A DNA stretch of 64,000 bases from contig CAVPFB010000004.1 of assembly GCA_963703665.1 (NCBI GenBank), positions 124,001 to 188,000 of the forward strand. The letters are read 5' to 3'. The notes beneath the pieces were generated by a model. The model was not told the origin of the DNA. It searched no databases and was given only the letters and a program-made list of their open reading frames with translations. The DNA is from AP-15 sp963703665 (GTDB taxonomy: Bacteria; Pseudomonadota; Alphaproteobacteria; ATCC43930; CGMCC-115725). Below are positions 37,126-46,534 of the stretch, piece by piece. A program made the translations under genes and the position numbers. Every line of letters begins with the position of its first letter. Position 1 is the first letter of the stretch.

Positions 37126-37608
37126 ATGGAGGAGATGGCGACGTTGGAAGAAATTGCGCAAGAAAAGCAGCGAATTTCCGAGCGGCTCGCCCGCCTCGAC
37201 GCCGAGCGGGCCAAGCTGTCGGACCAGCTGAGCGAGCTGGAGATTGCCGAGCGCGTGCTGTCCCGCTTTGGCAAGGCTGCCGCACCGGAGCGCCGCAGGA
37301 GAGGGCGCCCGGCGAGGACCCCGGCGCCGACCGCACCCGAACGCAGGGCCCGCACGGCGCCATCGGCCCCCGGGCTGTCGATGAGCGACGCCACATTGAA
37401 GGCGGTGGAGGCCCATGGCGAAGGCCTCACTGCGGCTGAGATCCTGAATTACCTGTCGCGTGAATTCGGGCTGTCGGTCAGGCCCAACCACCTCGGCATT
37501 GCATTGCAGCGCCATCGTCGCGCCGGCCGGCTCGAAAGCCGCGACCAGCGCTGGTATCTGCCGCAATCCGAGCGCAGCGAGCCACTGCAGCAGGCGATGA
37601 CCGGATAA
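37126..37608 (+). CDS. Coiled-coil protein with basic linker and winged-helix-like C-terminus
   Basis: About 160 residues. Residues 1-45 form a coiled coil (LEEIAQEKQRISERLARLDA...). Residues 50-75 are a basic, AT-hook-like linker (RRRRGRPARTP). Residues 85-150 look like a helix-turn-helix module: LKAVEAHGEGLTAAEILNYL, then LSVRPNHLGIALQRHRRAGR and WYLP. Likely a small DNA-binding protein; no characterised family is evident to me. ATG 37135 is an equally possible start. Confidence 0.6.
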   Translation: MEEMATLEEIAQEKQRISERLARLDAERAKLSDQLSELEIAERVLSRFGKAAAPERRRRGRPARTPAPTAPERRARTAPSAPGLSMSDATLKAVEAHGEGLTAAEILNYLSREFGLSVRPNHLGIALQRHRRAGRLESRDQRWYLPQSERSEPLQQAMTG

Positions 37609-37709
37609 TCGCCGCCGGATAACCCGCCGCCGCGCAGGCGGACTAGCCAGTCCATGACGCAGCCGCGCCGGCGCCCGACGCCTTGAACGATGGGCCGCGG
37701 AACCGGCCG

Positions 37710-38669
37710 TTACAGTTTGAGAATGCGCTTGGCGTTGCCGCTGAGGAGCTTTTCCTTGTCCTCGGCGCACAGCGGCAGGGTTTCGGTCCATTTCGCGCCG
37801 GGCATATTGTCGACGAACGGGTAGTCGACCGAAAACATGATCCGGTCGATCCCCATCTCCATGACGCAGCACAGCAGCGCCGGGTCGGAAAAGAAGCCGC
37901 TGGTGGTGATGTAGAAGTGCTCGCAGAAAATGTCGCGAAAGCCCTTCCCGCCCCTGCCGTCGCGGGCGAACCCCATATTGATCCGCCACAGATAGAACGG
38001 CAGGCCTTCGCCCAGATGGCCGATGATGATCCTCAGGCCCGGATATTTGTCGAACACCCCGCTCAGCACCAGGCGCACGCCCTGCGTCGCGGTCTCGACG
38101 GTAAAGCCCCAGGCGGCTCGCAGCAATGAGGGGTATTGCTGCACATAGTCTTTGTAATAGGCCTCGATGACCGCGGCATGCGGGATCGAGGGGTGCATGT
38201 ACAGCGGCACATCGAGTGCCGCCGCCCGCTCGAATATCGGCCAGAACCGCTTGTCGTCGAGAAAGACACCGTTGGTCAGCCCGTTGACCATCGCGCCCTT
38301 GAAGCCGAGCCTGGTCACCGCCCGCTCGAGCTCGTCGGCCGCCGCCTTCGGGTCGGGGGTGGGGATCGCGGCGAAAGCGGCGAACCGGTCGGGATGGGCG
38401 CGGACCTTCTCATGGAGCCGGTCGTTGGCGCCGCGCGCGAGCCGCACCGCGGTCTCGGCCTCCATCTTCTGCAGCCCGGGGTTGGCGTGCGACAGCACCT
38501 GCAGGTCGATGCCGGCCTCGTCCATTTCCTTGAGGCGCAATTCGCCGACGTCATCGAGCCGCTCGACCAGCCGCGGCGCGTTCTGCGCGTCAATGCCGGT
38601 GAAGTGCTTTTTGACCTCGGGATCGAAGTAATGCTCCTCCAGCGCGATGATGTAGGGCTTCCCTGCCAT
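37710..38669 (-). CDS. Amidohydrolase family protein (ACMSD / gamma-resorcylate decarboxylase-like)
   Basis: A 319-residue metal-dependent amidohydrolase of the Amidohydro_2 type. YIIALEEHYFDPE carries the unusual E-E-H first motif of decarboxylases such as gamma-resorcylate decarboxylase. Others are GFKGAMVNGLTNGVFLDDKR, PLYMHPSIPHAAVIEAYY, LRIIIGHLGEGLPFYLWRI and IMFSVDYPFVDNMPGA. It probably acts on an aromatic acid or a ring-cleavage product. A deleted paralogue lies just upstream at 38870-38980. Confidence 0.87.
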   Translation of the reverse strand: MAGKPYIIALEEHYFDPEVKKHFTGIDAQNAPRLVERLDDVGELRLKEMDEAGIDLQVLSHANPGLQKMEAETAVRLARGANDRLHEKVRAHPDRFAAFAAIPTPDPKAAADELERAVTRLGFKGAMVNGLTNGVFLDDKRFWPIFERAAALDVPLYMHPSIPHAAVIEAYYKDYVQQYPSLLRAAWGFTVETATQGVRLVLSGVFDKYPGLRIIIGHLGEGLPFYLWRINMGFARDGRGGKGFRDIFCEHFYITTSGFFSDPALLCCVMEMGIDRIMFSVDYPFVDNMPGAKWTETLPLCAEDKEKLLSGNAKRILKL

Positions 38670-38869
38670 GTCCTGTCCTCCTGCTGACGCCAGGCGTGCG
38701 GACCGGTTTAGCAGCCCCGCCGCGGCCTGTCATCGGGCGGACGGCAGCCCGCATCAATATCTGCGAATAAGTCGTCGCTGAGCATGTCGCTCGCCCTGCT
38801 CCGGGCGATCATCCCAATAAGCGACTGGCGAGGCCGGGAAACGGGGGGCAGGTCGCAATTGGCGGCGGA

Positions 38870-38980
38870 GCGTTACGGTTCAGCAGCTTCTCTTTGTCCT
38901 CGGCGCACAATGGCGCCGCGGGATCGCATTAATGCCCCTCGAGCGCGATAATGTACGGCTTCTTCGCGATTGTCGTCGTC
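38870..38980 (-). pseudogene. Internally deleted paralogue of the upstream amidohydrolase
   Basis: The minus strand reads IAKKPYIIALEGH then a stop, matching the start of the 37710-38669 protein (AGKPYIIALEEH). Within about 15 bases comes APLCAEDKEKLLNRNA, matching its extreme C-terminus (LPLCAEDKEKLLSGNA). About 290 codons between them are missing. The rest of 38670-39002 has no gene. Confidence 0.7.
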
Positions 38981-39002
38981 CCTCGCACCGGTTCCGACCG
39001 CC

Positions 39003-39872
39003 TCACCCGATCTTCAGACACAGCAACGCCAGAGCGCCCGCCAGCCAGCAGTAATAGGCGAACGGGTCAAGTGCCGCGCTCTCCTCGCGACGCCGGAAAT
39101 ACCGCATCAGAAAGGCGGTGCTGGCATAGGCGGTGAGGCCGGCGACGATGCCGGCGGTCCACAGCATCGCGGCCCCGAAACCGGCGGCGCCGGCTCCGCC
39201 CGAGGCGTGCAGCAGCTTGGGGATCTCGAGGACGGCCGCACCCAGGATGATCGGCGTCGCCAGCAGAAACGAGAACCTGGCCGCGTCCTCGTGCCGCAAG
39301 CCGACCAGCAATCCGCCGACGATGGTGGCGCCCGACCGCGAAATCCCCGGAAAGAACGCCGTCGTCTGACAGAAGCCGACGATCAGCGCATCGCGCCAGC
39401 TTGCCCGCGCCAGCTCTCGCCGGTCCGCCGCGACATTGGCGCGCCGGCGCAGGCGCTCGCCGGCAAATAGCACGACGCCGTTGAGAATCAGGAAAACGGC
39501 GGCGGCGACCGGCGACCCGAACAGATGGCGCAGCGGCTTTTCAAAAACAAAGCCCAGCACCACCGCCGGCAAGGTGCCGAGCACAATCAGGGCGATCAGA
39601 TGCCGGTTTTCGCGAATTGTCCGGCTGGTGGCGCCACCGCGGCCAAGAGCGGCCAGCAGCAGGCTCACCCACTCTCGCCAGAAATAGACCAGCAGCGCGG
39701 TCGCGGTGCCGACGTGCAATACCACCAGGAACGGCAGAAATTTGGGCGAGTCCTGGTCGATGTGCCAGCCCAGCACGGCCGGCAGGATCACCGCATGACC
39801 GAGGCTGCTGACCGGGAACAGCTCGGTGACGCCTTGGCCGACTGCAAAAATAATCGCCTGGACGAATGTCAT
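39003..39872 (-). CDS. uppP: Undecaprenyl-diphosphatase
   Basis: Integral membrane phosphatase that recycles the peptidoglycan lipid carrier; also linked to bacitracin resistance. About 289 residues and seven or eight helices. Catalytic signatures: GQGVTELFPVSSLGHAVILP (usually EFLPVSS) and FFPGISRSGATIVGGLLVGL. Start at ATG 39872 is chosen because MTFVQAIIFAVGQG is the family opening; 25 extra upstream codons have no signal. The Leu-to-Phe change in the first motif is the only oddity. Confidence 0.92.
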   Translation of the reverse strand: MTFVQAIIFAVGQGVTELFPVSSLGHAVILPAVLGWHIDQDSPKFLPFLVVLHVGTATALLVYFWREWVSLLLAALGRGGATSRTIRENRHLIALIVLGTLPAVVLGFVFEKPLRHLFGSPVAAAVFLILNGVVLFAGERLRRRANVAADRRELARASWRDALIVGFCQTTAFFPGISRSGATIVGGLLVGLRHEDAARFSFLLATPIILGAAVLEIPKLLHASGGAGAAGFGAAMLWTAGIVAGLTAYASTAFLMRYFRRREESAALDPFAYYCWLAGALALLCLKIG

Positions 39873-40154
39873 GTCGGTCCGCGCTGTTGGTGGCCTGGTC
39901 GATCGGCCGAGGATCGCGCGCCGAGCGGAATGCGCGGCGGCCCACACTGCTGATGATTGCGCGGCCGGTCAAATATCGCCGATTCCGAAAGGAAAATCCG
40001 CCGCGCCGAGCGTGCCGTCGACAAATCGGTTCGGCGGCGATTCGGCGTGCGGCTCCGGCGTTGCTCCTGGAACCCATGCCGCTGAGAAGTCTGCAACCGC
40101 GTGCGCCCGGTCCGGACCGTAGAAATGCATCGATATACCTCGCGGCCCAGGCCA

Positions 40155-40350
40155 TCACCGGGATCTGATCATCATCAGATGGGCGAGGGTGCGGGAATTC
40201 CGTTGGGCAGCGACGATTTTGGGCTGCTGGCGGCGCTGATAGAGCTGCAACGCCGCCGGCAGATGCTCGGCGTCGGTGCGCGACAGCTCAGCGGCGAGGG
40301 CCGCGGCGGACTGCATCGCCATCGAGGCGCCGACCCCGGCGGTCGCGCCG
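40155..40350 (-). pseudogene. C-terminal remnant of an FAD-dependent monooxygenase
   Basis: Reads TAGVGASMAMQSAAALAAEL, then ALQLYQRRQQPKIVAAQRNS and RTLAHLMMI before a stop at 40155. This is the FAD-site helix and tail of a salicylate-hydroxylase-type flavoprotein. The N-terminal dinucleotide-binding part is absent, replaced upstream by unrelated sequence. The 280 bases before it (39873-40154) hold nothing I recognise. Confidence 0.55.
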
Positions 40351-40446
40351 ATCGTCGACCGCAGCTTTGCGCTGGGCGAGATCGCCGCGGCGCAGGCCCA
40401 TCTCGAAGCCGATCGGCATGTCGGCACGCTGGTGGTCCGGATTTGA
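40340..40446 (+). pseudogene. C-terminal remnant of an NAD(P)H:quinone oxidoreductase
   Basis: The plus strand reads APIVDRSFALGEIAAAQAHL, then EADRHVGTLVVRI and a stop, the standard tail of zinc-type quinone oxidoreductases/MDR alcohol dehydrogenases. No upstream part of the gene remains. It meets the oppositely oriented monooxygenase remnant tail-away, marking a rearrangement junction near 40340-40350. The following 200 bases are non-coding. Confidence 0.55.
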
Positions 40447-40645
40447 CGCTGATCGCCCGGCTGCCGGCGCCACCAGCGCCGCATAAACCGCGCTTCGGGG
40501 TCGAATTACGGCGCCAGGGCTGCGCTTTGATCGAGGCAACCAAGAGTATTCGACATGGGCGCGCTTATTGCGACGGCCGCAAAAACGCGAGACGATAGCC
40601 ATCGCGGACCGAGAATCTCGGTGACTGTCGGTGAAGGAAAGCCCA

Positions 40646-42224
40646 ATGAAATATGACGTGGTGATCGTCGGCGGGGGAGCCGCCGGATCGGTATTGGCCA
40701 GCCGATTGGCGGCAGACGCGCAAACTTCGGTGCTGCTGCTGGAGGCCGGGCCGGATTACGCTGATCCAGCCCATCTTCCCGACGACGTCAAGTTCGGCCA
40801 CACCCGCTTTGCCGAAGCCCCGGACTCGATCCACAACTGGGCCTTGCGGGGCACCATCACCGAGGAGCAAGGCGAGATCCACGTCGCGCAGGGCAAGGTG
40901 ATCGGCGGCGGGTCGTCGATCAACGGCCAGGCCATGCAACGGGGATTCCCCGAGGATTTCGACTCCTGGGCGGCTTTCGGCAACGATCAGTGGTCGTATG
41001 ACAAGATCGTGCCGTATTTTCGCAAATCGGAGCGCGATCTCGACATTCAGGATAATTATTGCCACGGTTCGGACGGGCCGATCCCGGTCAGGCGCCGTCA
41101 GACCGGTCCGACCCCTGCGATCCAACAGGCGTTCCATGCGGCCTGTCTGCAGGCCGGGTTCGGCACCACCAACGACAAGAATGGCCTGCACCCCGCCGGC
41201 CTGGGCATAACACCATCGAACAACATCGACGGCGTCAGGGTCAGCACGGCGATGGGGCATCTCAATCCGGTGCGCCATCATCTGAACCTGACGGTGCGGG
41301 GCGCGGTGTTCGTCCGCAAGATCGTGATCGAGGATGGCAAGGCCGTCGGTGTGGAAGCCGAAAGCGGCGGCAAGGTGTTCCGGGTCGAAGCCGACCGGGT
41401 GGTGCTGAGCTCCGGGGCGATCCGGTCGCCGCACCTGCTGATGCTCTCGGGCATCGGCCCCGAGGACCACCTGCGGCAATTCGGGATACCGACGGTCCAC
41501 CATCTCCCCGGCGTCGGCCAGAACCTGATGAACCATCTCAGCGCCCAGACGACTTTCAAGGTCAAAGGCGGCATCTCGCTCGCTGCTCATCGCGACGCAG
41601 CGCACTTTGCTTTGCATTACACCGCCGACGGGTCGGGCGCCGTCAACGACATGGTGCTGAGGACCAGCCCGATGGTCGACGAACGGCAGGAGCGCGTCCC
41701 CGGTGTTCGGACCAAATATCTCAGCGGTGACGTTCCCGCCGAACAGGTGGCGCGGATCTCGTGCACGCTCGGGCTGCCCGACGGCTCGGGATACGTCAAA
41801 TTGGCCTCGGCCGACCCCAGCATCCAGCCGTCGTTTAACTATTGTTATCTGCAGCATCCAAACGACATTCGACGGGTGCGGGACGGCCTGCGACTGGCGG
41901 CGGAATTGCTGGAATCCGATGCATTTAAAGACGTGGCCGATTACCGGATCCATCCCGCCAACGACATTCTGGCCAACGACGACGCGTTGGACCTGCTGGA
42001 TACGCCAAACGGTGGGCACAGCCAGGCACGTGTCCGGGACCTGCAAGATGGGGCCGGATGCAGATCCGATGGCGGTCGTCGACCAATACTGCCGAGTGAA
42101 GGGCGTCCAAGGGTTGTGGGTGGCTGACGCGTCGGTGATGCCGCGCATTCCCAGGTCGGGCGGCGCCCATGCTACGGTAATCATGATCGGCGAACGCGTC
42201 GTCGATTGGATCGCGGCGGGCTAG
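40646..42224 (+). CDS. GMC family FAD-dependent oxidoreductase, frameshifted near the C-terminus
   Basis: Glucose-methanol-choline oxidoreductase, about 525 residues when repaired. The ADP-binding loop is VVIVGGGAAGSVLASRLAAD, GMC signature 1 is VAQGKVIGGGSSINGQAMQR and signature 2 is SSGAIRSPHLLMLSGIGPED. One extra base near 41995 shifts the frame; the tail resumes as TVGTARHVSGTCKMGP, then VADASVMPRIPRSGGAHATV with the active-site His region. Related enzymes oxidise choline or aliphatic alcohols. Start ATG 40646 follows GAAGGAAAG. Confidence 0.88.
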
Positions 42225-42245
42225 GAATCTGCGCCGGGGCCGCAT

Positions 42246-42321
42246 CAGATTGCTTCGTCGCCTGCCGGCTCCTCGCAATGACCACGCAAGACCGCCATTG
42301 CGGGCAAAGGGAAGCAATCTG
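42246..42321. repeat. Dispersed inverted repeat (CAGATTGCTTC type)
   Basis: CAGATTGCTTC (42246-42256) and GAAGCAATCTG (42311-42321) are perfect 11-bp arms around CTCCTCGCAATGAC. This ATTGCTTCG...GCAATGAC pattern is a common intergenic repeat in alphaproteobacteria. Confidence 0.65.
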
Positions 42322-42386
42322 AGCGGGAGCGCACCGGACGCGGCGGCATAAGCTCCAGAATTCATCGGTCTGCATCGGAGGAAACC

Positions 42387-43160
42387 GTGAGCTACGAACA
42401 CATCCTGGTCGATCGCGAGGACGGGATCGGCCTCGTCACCCTGAACCGCCCCGACAAGCTCAATGCGATGAACCGCCGCCTGTCGGGCGAATTGCGCGAA
42501 GCGGTCAAGGCGCTCGATGCCGACGACCAGATCGGCTGCATCGTCATCACCGGCGCCGGCGACCGGGCCTTTTCCGCCGGCGGCGACATCCACGAGCAGC
42601 GCGAGGACGACCGTCGTTTCACTCAGGACGAGTTGGAGGCGCGCCGCGGCCGCGGCAGCTACGAGATCGCCGCCAGCGCCAAGCCGACGATCGGCATGGT
42701 GAACGGCCTCGCTTACGGCGGGGCCGCGGTGCTGGCCTCCTCGCTCGACATGCGGGTCGGCTGCGAGGATACCCGCTTTCGTTTTCTCGCCGCCGCCTAT
42801 GGCCGGATCAACAGCACCTGGACCCTGCCCAACCAGGTCGGCTGGCCGATCGCCAAGGAATTGCTGTTCACCGCGCGCGTCGTCGAGGCCGACGAGGCCT
42901 ATCGCATCGGGCTCCTGAACCATCTTGTCCCGCGCGAGCAATTACGCGCGAAGACCATGGAGCTCGGCCGCCTGATCGCCGGCAATAACCGCGCCGCGGT
43001 GATCGGCGTCAAGGCATTGCTGTTGAAGCAGATGGCGCAGAACCTCGAGCAGCAATGGAATGAGGAGCGCGACTACACGACCCACGTCGTCCGCGGGGCA
43101 CGGGCCGAGGAAGCCTTCCCCGAATTCATCGCCCGCCACGGCCGCCCGCTCGGCGCGTGA
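42387..43160 (+). CDS. Enoyl-CoA hydratase/isomerase family protein
   Basis: A 257-residue crotonase-fold enzyme. GIGLVTLNRPDKLNAMNRRL, the oxyanion-hole segment GDRAFSAGGDIHEQ, and IGMVNGLAYGGAAVLASSLD are intact. The usual catalytic Glu pair region reads FLAAAYGRINSTWTLPNQVG, so hydratase chemistry is not certain. Start GTG 42387 has GGAGG 5 bases upstream. It follows the GMC gene and may act in the same degradative route. Confidence 0.88.
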   Translation: MSYEHILVDREDGIGLVTLNRPDKLNAMNRRLSGELREAVKALDADDQIGCIVITGAGDRAFSAGGDIHEQREDDRRFTQDELEARRGRGSYEIAASAKPTIGMVNGLAYGGAAVLASSLDMRVGCEDTRFRFLAAAYGRINSTWTLPNQVGWPIAKELLFTARVVEADEAYRIGLLNHLVPREQLRAKTMELGRLIAGNNRAAVIGVKALLLKQMAQNLEQQWNEERDYTTHVVRGARAEEAFPEFIARHGRPLGA

Positions 43161-43190
43161 TCGGCTTTCGACCTATCGAATCCACCCTCT

Positions 43191-43275
43191 TTCCGTCATG
43201 CCCGCGAAAGCGGGCACCCAGGCAACCAGTCCTCGACCCATGACCTTGGGCCCCCGCTTCCGCCGGGTGACGGAA
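43191..43275. repeat. Dispersed inverted repeat (CCGTCATGCCCGCGAAAGCGGG type)
   Basis: TTCCGTCA (43191-43198) pairs with TGACGGAA (43268-43275); inside are CCCGCGAAAGCGGG and a matching imperfect CCCCCGCTTCCGCCGGG. A diverged copy is at 62931-63012. It separates the convergent hydratase and enolase-superfamily genes and could limit readthrough. Confidence 0.6.
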
Positions 43276-43303
43276 AAACAATTGGCGGCGCTGCGGCGAA
43301 AGA

Positions 43304-44458
43304 TCAGCCGACGCGGTACTTCTCGACGAAGGCCCAGTCGATGTCGAGACCGAAGCCCGGCTTGTCGCCGATCTCCAGACAGCCGTCGCGCAATCTCGGA
43401 TGATCGCGGAACAGGCCGTAGGCCAGCGGGTCGTGCTCCGGCCCGCCATGCGATTCGACGCCAAAGGCGCAGCGCGGCTGGGCGAGCACGATATGAGCGT
43501 GGATTTCGGGTGCCGTATGCGGCGCCACCATCACCCCGTGCTGCTCGGCCAATTGCGCGACGCGCAGCGCCTCGCTGAAGCCGCCGGCCCGCGTCGCATC
43601 GAACTGCACATAGCGAATGCCGCCGAGGACGATGAAGTCGCGGACGCTAAACCTGGTCAGCTCGCGCTCGCCATGCGCCAACGGGATCGTCGTCGCCGCC
43701 GCCAGCCTTGCAAAATCGGCCGGCTGCAGATGCCAGTGCAGCGGCTCCTCGAGCCAGAAGATCCGGGACGGCTCGACCGCCCGGGCAAATTGGATGCAGT
43801 CCGGCAGATCGTAGGCCGCGTTCATGTCGAGCATTAAGAGCGGCGCATCGCCGATCATCCGCCGCACCGTCGCGATCCGCTCGGCCTCCTCCGCGACCGT
43901 GCCGGCGCCGGTCTTGAGCTTGACCGCGCGATAGCCGAGCTTCAGGAGCTCGGCCAGCTCGGCGCCGTAATCGCGGTTGGTGGCGCCCGGCCGGTAATAG
44001 CCGCCGGTCGCATAGGTGAAGATCGGCCGGTTCTCGCCGCCGAGCAGCCGGTACACCGGCAGGCCCGCCGCTTTTCCCTTGATGTCCCACAGCGCAATGT
44101 CGATGCCGCCGATCGCCGCCATGACCTGGGTGCGCTCGCCGCGCGGCGCCGGCGGCGGCAGTCCGTCCCTTCCCTCGATCCGGCCCGGCCCCGGCGAGGT
44201 CAGCGCGAACAGCTTCTCCCACACCGCGGCGTGCGCCAGCGCATCCATGCCCCGGATAATCTCGCCGAAGCGGGCGACCCATTCACAAATTTTCGGCATC
44301 GGCGCGCCGTGGATCTCGCCATAGCCGGTGAGACCATCGTCGGTCGCGACCTCGACCAGGATCACGCCCCACGCCTTGCTCTGCTCATGCGCCGTCCACA
44401 CCGGCTGCGGCCGCGGCAGCGAAATCATGTGCGTCTTGACCGAGGCGATCTTGCTCAT
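43304..44458 (-). CDS. Mandelate racemase/muconate lactonizing enzyme family protein
   Basis: A 384-residue enolase-superfamily enzyme of the MR subgroup. KxK catalytic motif in YRAVKLKTGAGTVAEEAERI, metal ligands Asp in LMLDMNAAYDLP, Glu in IFWLEEPLHWH and Glu in LAHGERELTRF, and general-base His in VMVAPHTAPEIHAHI. All residues for proton abstraction are present. Probably a sugar-acid dehydratase or racemase. Start 44458 was chosen at MSKIASVKTHMISL; 19 upstream codons lack signal. It is 8 bases downstream of the VOC gene. Confidence 0.9.
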   Translation of the reverse strand: MSKIASVKTHMISLPRPQPVWTAHEQSKAWGVILVEVATDDGLTGYGEIHGAPMPKICEWVARFGEIIRGMDALAHAAVWEKLFALTSPGPGRIEGRDGLPPPAPRGERTQVMAAIGGIDIALWDIKGKAAGLPVYRLLGGENRPIFTYATGGYYRPGATNRDYGAELAELLKLGYRAVKLKTGAGTVAEEAERIATVRRMIGDAPLLMLDMNAAYDLPDCIQFARAVEPSRIFWLEEPLHWHLQPADFARLAAATTIPLAHGERELTRFSVRDFIVLGGIRYVQFDATRAGGFSEALRVAQLAEQHGVMVAPHTAPEIHAHIVLAQPRCAFGVESHGGPEHDPLAYGLFRDHPRLRDGCLEIGDKPGFGLDIDWAFVEKYRVG

Positions 44459-44465
44459 TTTCGGC

Positions 44466-44849
44466 TCACGACGGCTTTGGGGTCGGGATCGGCGGCTCGC
44501 GCAGCGGCCAGGCAAAGCTCAGCTCGTGGCCGTCGGGGTCGGTGATGTGAAAGAAGCGCTCGCCCCATTCGGCGTCGCGTGGTGCGCAATCCGGCTGGTA
44601 GCCGGCGGCGACGAGGCGGGCGTGCAATCCATCGACGTCGGAATCGTAGAAGATCACCCGCCCCCACCACGACCAGTTCCGCTCCGCCGGCGGCGCGATC
44701 AGGTTCAGAAAGCCGGGGCCGGCGCGAAAGCTGGTGAACGCCGCTCGCTCGCCGCCATACAGCATCGCGAAGCCCAGCCCGCGGTAGAACCGGACCGCGC
44801 GCGCCATGTCGTGCGTCGCCAGGGTGACGGCGCTGATCCCGGCGATCAC
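44466..44849 (-). CDS. VOC family (glyoxalase/dioxygenase fold) protein
   Basis: A 127-residue single-unit VOC protein: SAVTLATHDMARAVRFYRGL, AFTSFRAGPGFLNLIAPPAE and FFHITDPDGHELSFAWPL. The metal ligands expected near the start (His) and in the DPDGHELSFA segment (His/Glu) are partly present. It stands between a Rieske oxygenase and an enolase-superfamily enzyme in the same direction, suggesting a shared catabolic operon. Confidence 0.82.
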   Translation of the reverse strand: MIAGISAVTLATHDMARAVRFYRGLGFAMLYGGERAAFTSFRAGPGFLNLIAPPAERNWSWWGRVIFYDSDVDGLHARLVAAGYQPDCAPRDAEWGERFFHITDPDGHELSFAWPLREPPIPTPKPS

Positions 44850-44880
44850 GACAAATCCAGCCGGCGATCAGGCGCGCGCG

Positions 44881-46156
44881 TCACGCCTCGGCGGAGCCGG
44901 CCTCGACCGTCCCGGTGACGACGTTGCGGGCGATCTCGCGCAGCAGCAGCCTGTCCGCTTCCGGCGTGGCGGCCGGCGGGATGCCGGCGACGACGCGGTC
45001 ATGGCTGTAGGTCGGCACCGCGCCGCCGTTGTGCAGGATGCGGTATCCCAGATCCTCGCCGTCTTGCACCGCGCGGATGCCGCGCCGGATCATGTTGCGC
45101 ATCATGATGACGCCGCGGTCGGTCGAGGCCAGGTGTTCGAGACCGTGCCGCGCCAACCCGCCGTGAATGCTGGTCTGTGCGTCGTAATCGCCGGGGACCC
45201 GCTGGCGCTCTTCATAAGGCCGGCTGGCGTCCTGGCCGAACCCGCCACCCTGTCGCATCTCCTTGCCCTCGGGCGCGCGGTAATAGCCGATCTGCATCGT
45301 GTGGGTGTCGTCGAGCGGCACCGCCCAGGTCGTCGCCATCGGCCGGTTGATCGAGTTGCGCTGCGCCATCGGGTCGGCGTTCGGCGGGAACTGGTGGATG
45401 TTGGGCAGGATGAAATCGGCGACCCGCACCCACACCCGGTCGCCCTGGCGCCGCGTGTCGATATAGACCATGCCGACCGGCGTCTCCATCCAGTCCCATT
45501 CGCCGAGCTGCCGCCAAATCCTCGGTGAACCCCTCGCTGCCCGGCAGGGTGTGCAGAAACGCCAGATGCGCCGGGTCCATGGCGTTTTCTTTGACCTGCA
45601 GCCAGTTGCATTGCCACAAGGTCGGCGCGCGAGCGATCTGCCGGTAGCCGGGCAGGTCCCAGGTGTCGAGGACCGGGAAATCGGGCTCGCTGGTCCGGCG
45701 GCCCCATATAGGCGAAGACCAGCCCCTGATGCTCGCGCACCGGATAGGCGCCGTGGAAGAGCCGGTCCTTCAGGGTGCTGTCGGCCGGCTCGCCCGGGGT
45801 TTCGAGGATCGTGCCGTCGCAACCGAACAGCCAGCCATGATAGCAGCAGCGGATGCCCTTGCTCGCCGACCAGCCCGAATTCGAGCGAGGTGCCGCGATG
45901 CGGGCAATGCAACTCGAGGAGGCCGATCGCCCCGCTCTTGTCGCGAAACGCGACCAGATCCTCGCCGAGGATGCGCAGCCGCCGCGGCACCATGCCCAAT
46001 TCGCTCGCCAGGATCACCGGCTGCCAGAAGCGCCGCAGATATTCGCCGCACGGCGTCCCCGGCCCGACCCGGGTCAATTCCTCATCCACCGCCGGCCGCT
46101 CGCGATGGTAGTAGGCGCTGTAGGCGTGAACTCAGAAACGGCGCTCTCTCGGACAT
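44881..46156 (-). CDS. Rieske 2Fe-2S aromatic ring-hydroxylating oxygenase subunit, frameshifted
   Basis: Oxygenase component carrying a Rieske cluster and mononuclear iron. Reconstructed start MSERAPFLSHAYSAYYHRER (ATG 46156 after AGGAGAGG). Rieske ligands are in ELHCPHRGTSLEFG and, after frame repair, IRCCYHGWLFGCDG. Then NWLQVKENAMDPAHLAFLHT with iron ligands, and TPVGMVYIDTRRQGDRVWVR. Four extra bases, near 46130, 45856, 45696 and 45511, break the frame. Repaired length about 423 residues, close to phthalate/vanillate-type oxygenases. No reductase gene is adjacent. Confidence 0.85.
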
Positions 46157-46534
46157 GGGGCCTCTCCTATCGGGCGTACGAATTTGCCCAGCCCACTGGG
46201 CGCCGGTCAATCACCATCGCGGCAACGGCGGCATCCGGCTCCGTCTCAGCTTCGCCCCGCGCTACAATAGCCATCCGCACCGAATTTTGCACCAGCTAAC
46301 CTTTGACTTGGCGCGCATTTGCTACCGGCACGGAATTCTTGAATTTTGAAAACACGGGCACCCGTTCACCCTGTCGCGGTAGATGCCGGCTGCTGCATCC
46401 GGCGGCGAAGCTGCTCAAGCTGGCTGTCGAGGTCTACCACACGGTGCTTACGCGGGCATAGACGATGAGCCGTTTTTCGGAGCATCGCACGCGCGAAGGC
46501 CCCGCGGCGTCGATTACTGCCCGGGGCATGCCCG
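46157..46534. other. Intergenic region, no gene recognised
   Basis: About 380 bases between two minus-strand genes. GCCCAG...CTGGGC forms a small hairpin (46188-46203). A patch around 46290-46360 is AT-richer. I see no gene or RNA. Confidence 0.45.

Noticed and set aside
34605..46156. A single complete catabolic operon
   Set aside because: Genes lie on both strands with unrelated genes (uppP) and remnants between them. Families suggest aromatic or sugar-acid breakdown, but no pathway can be closed.
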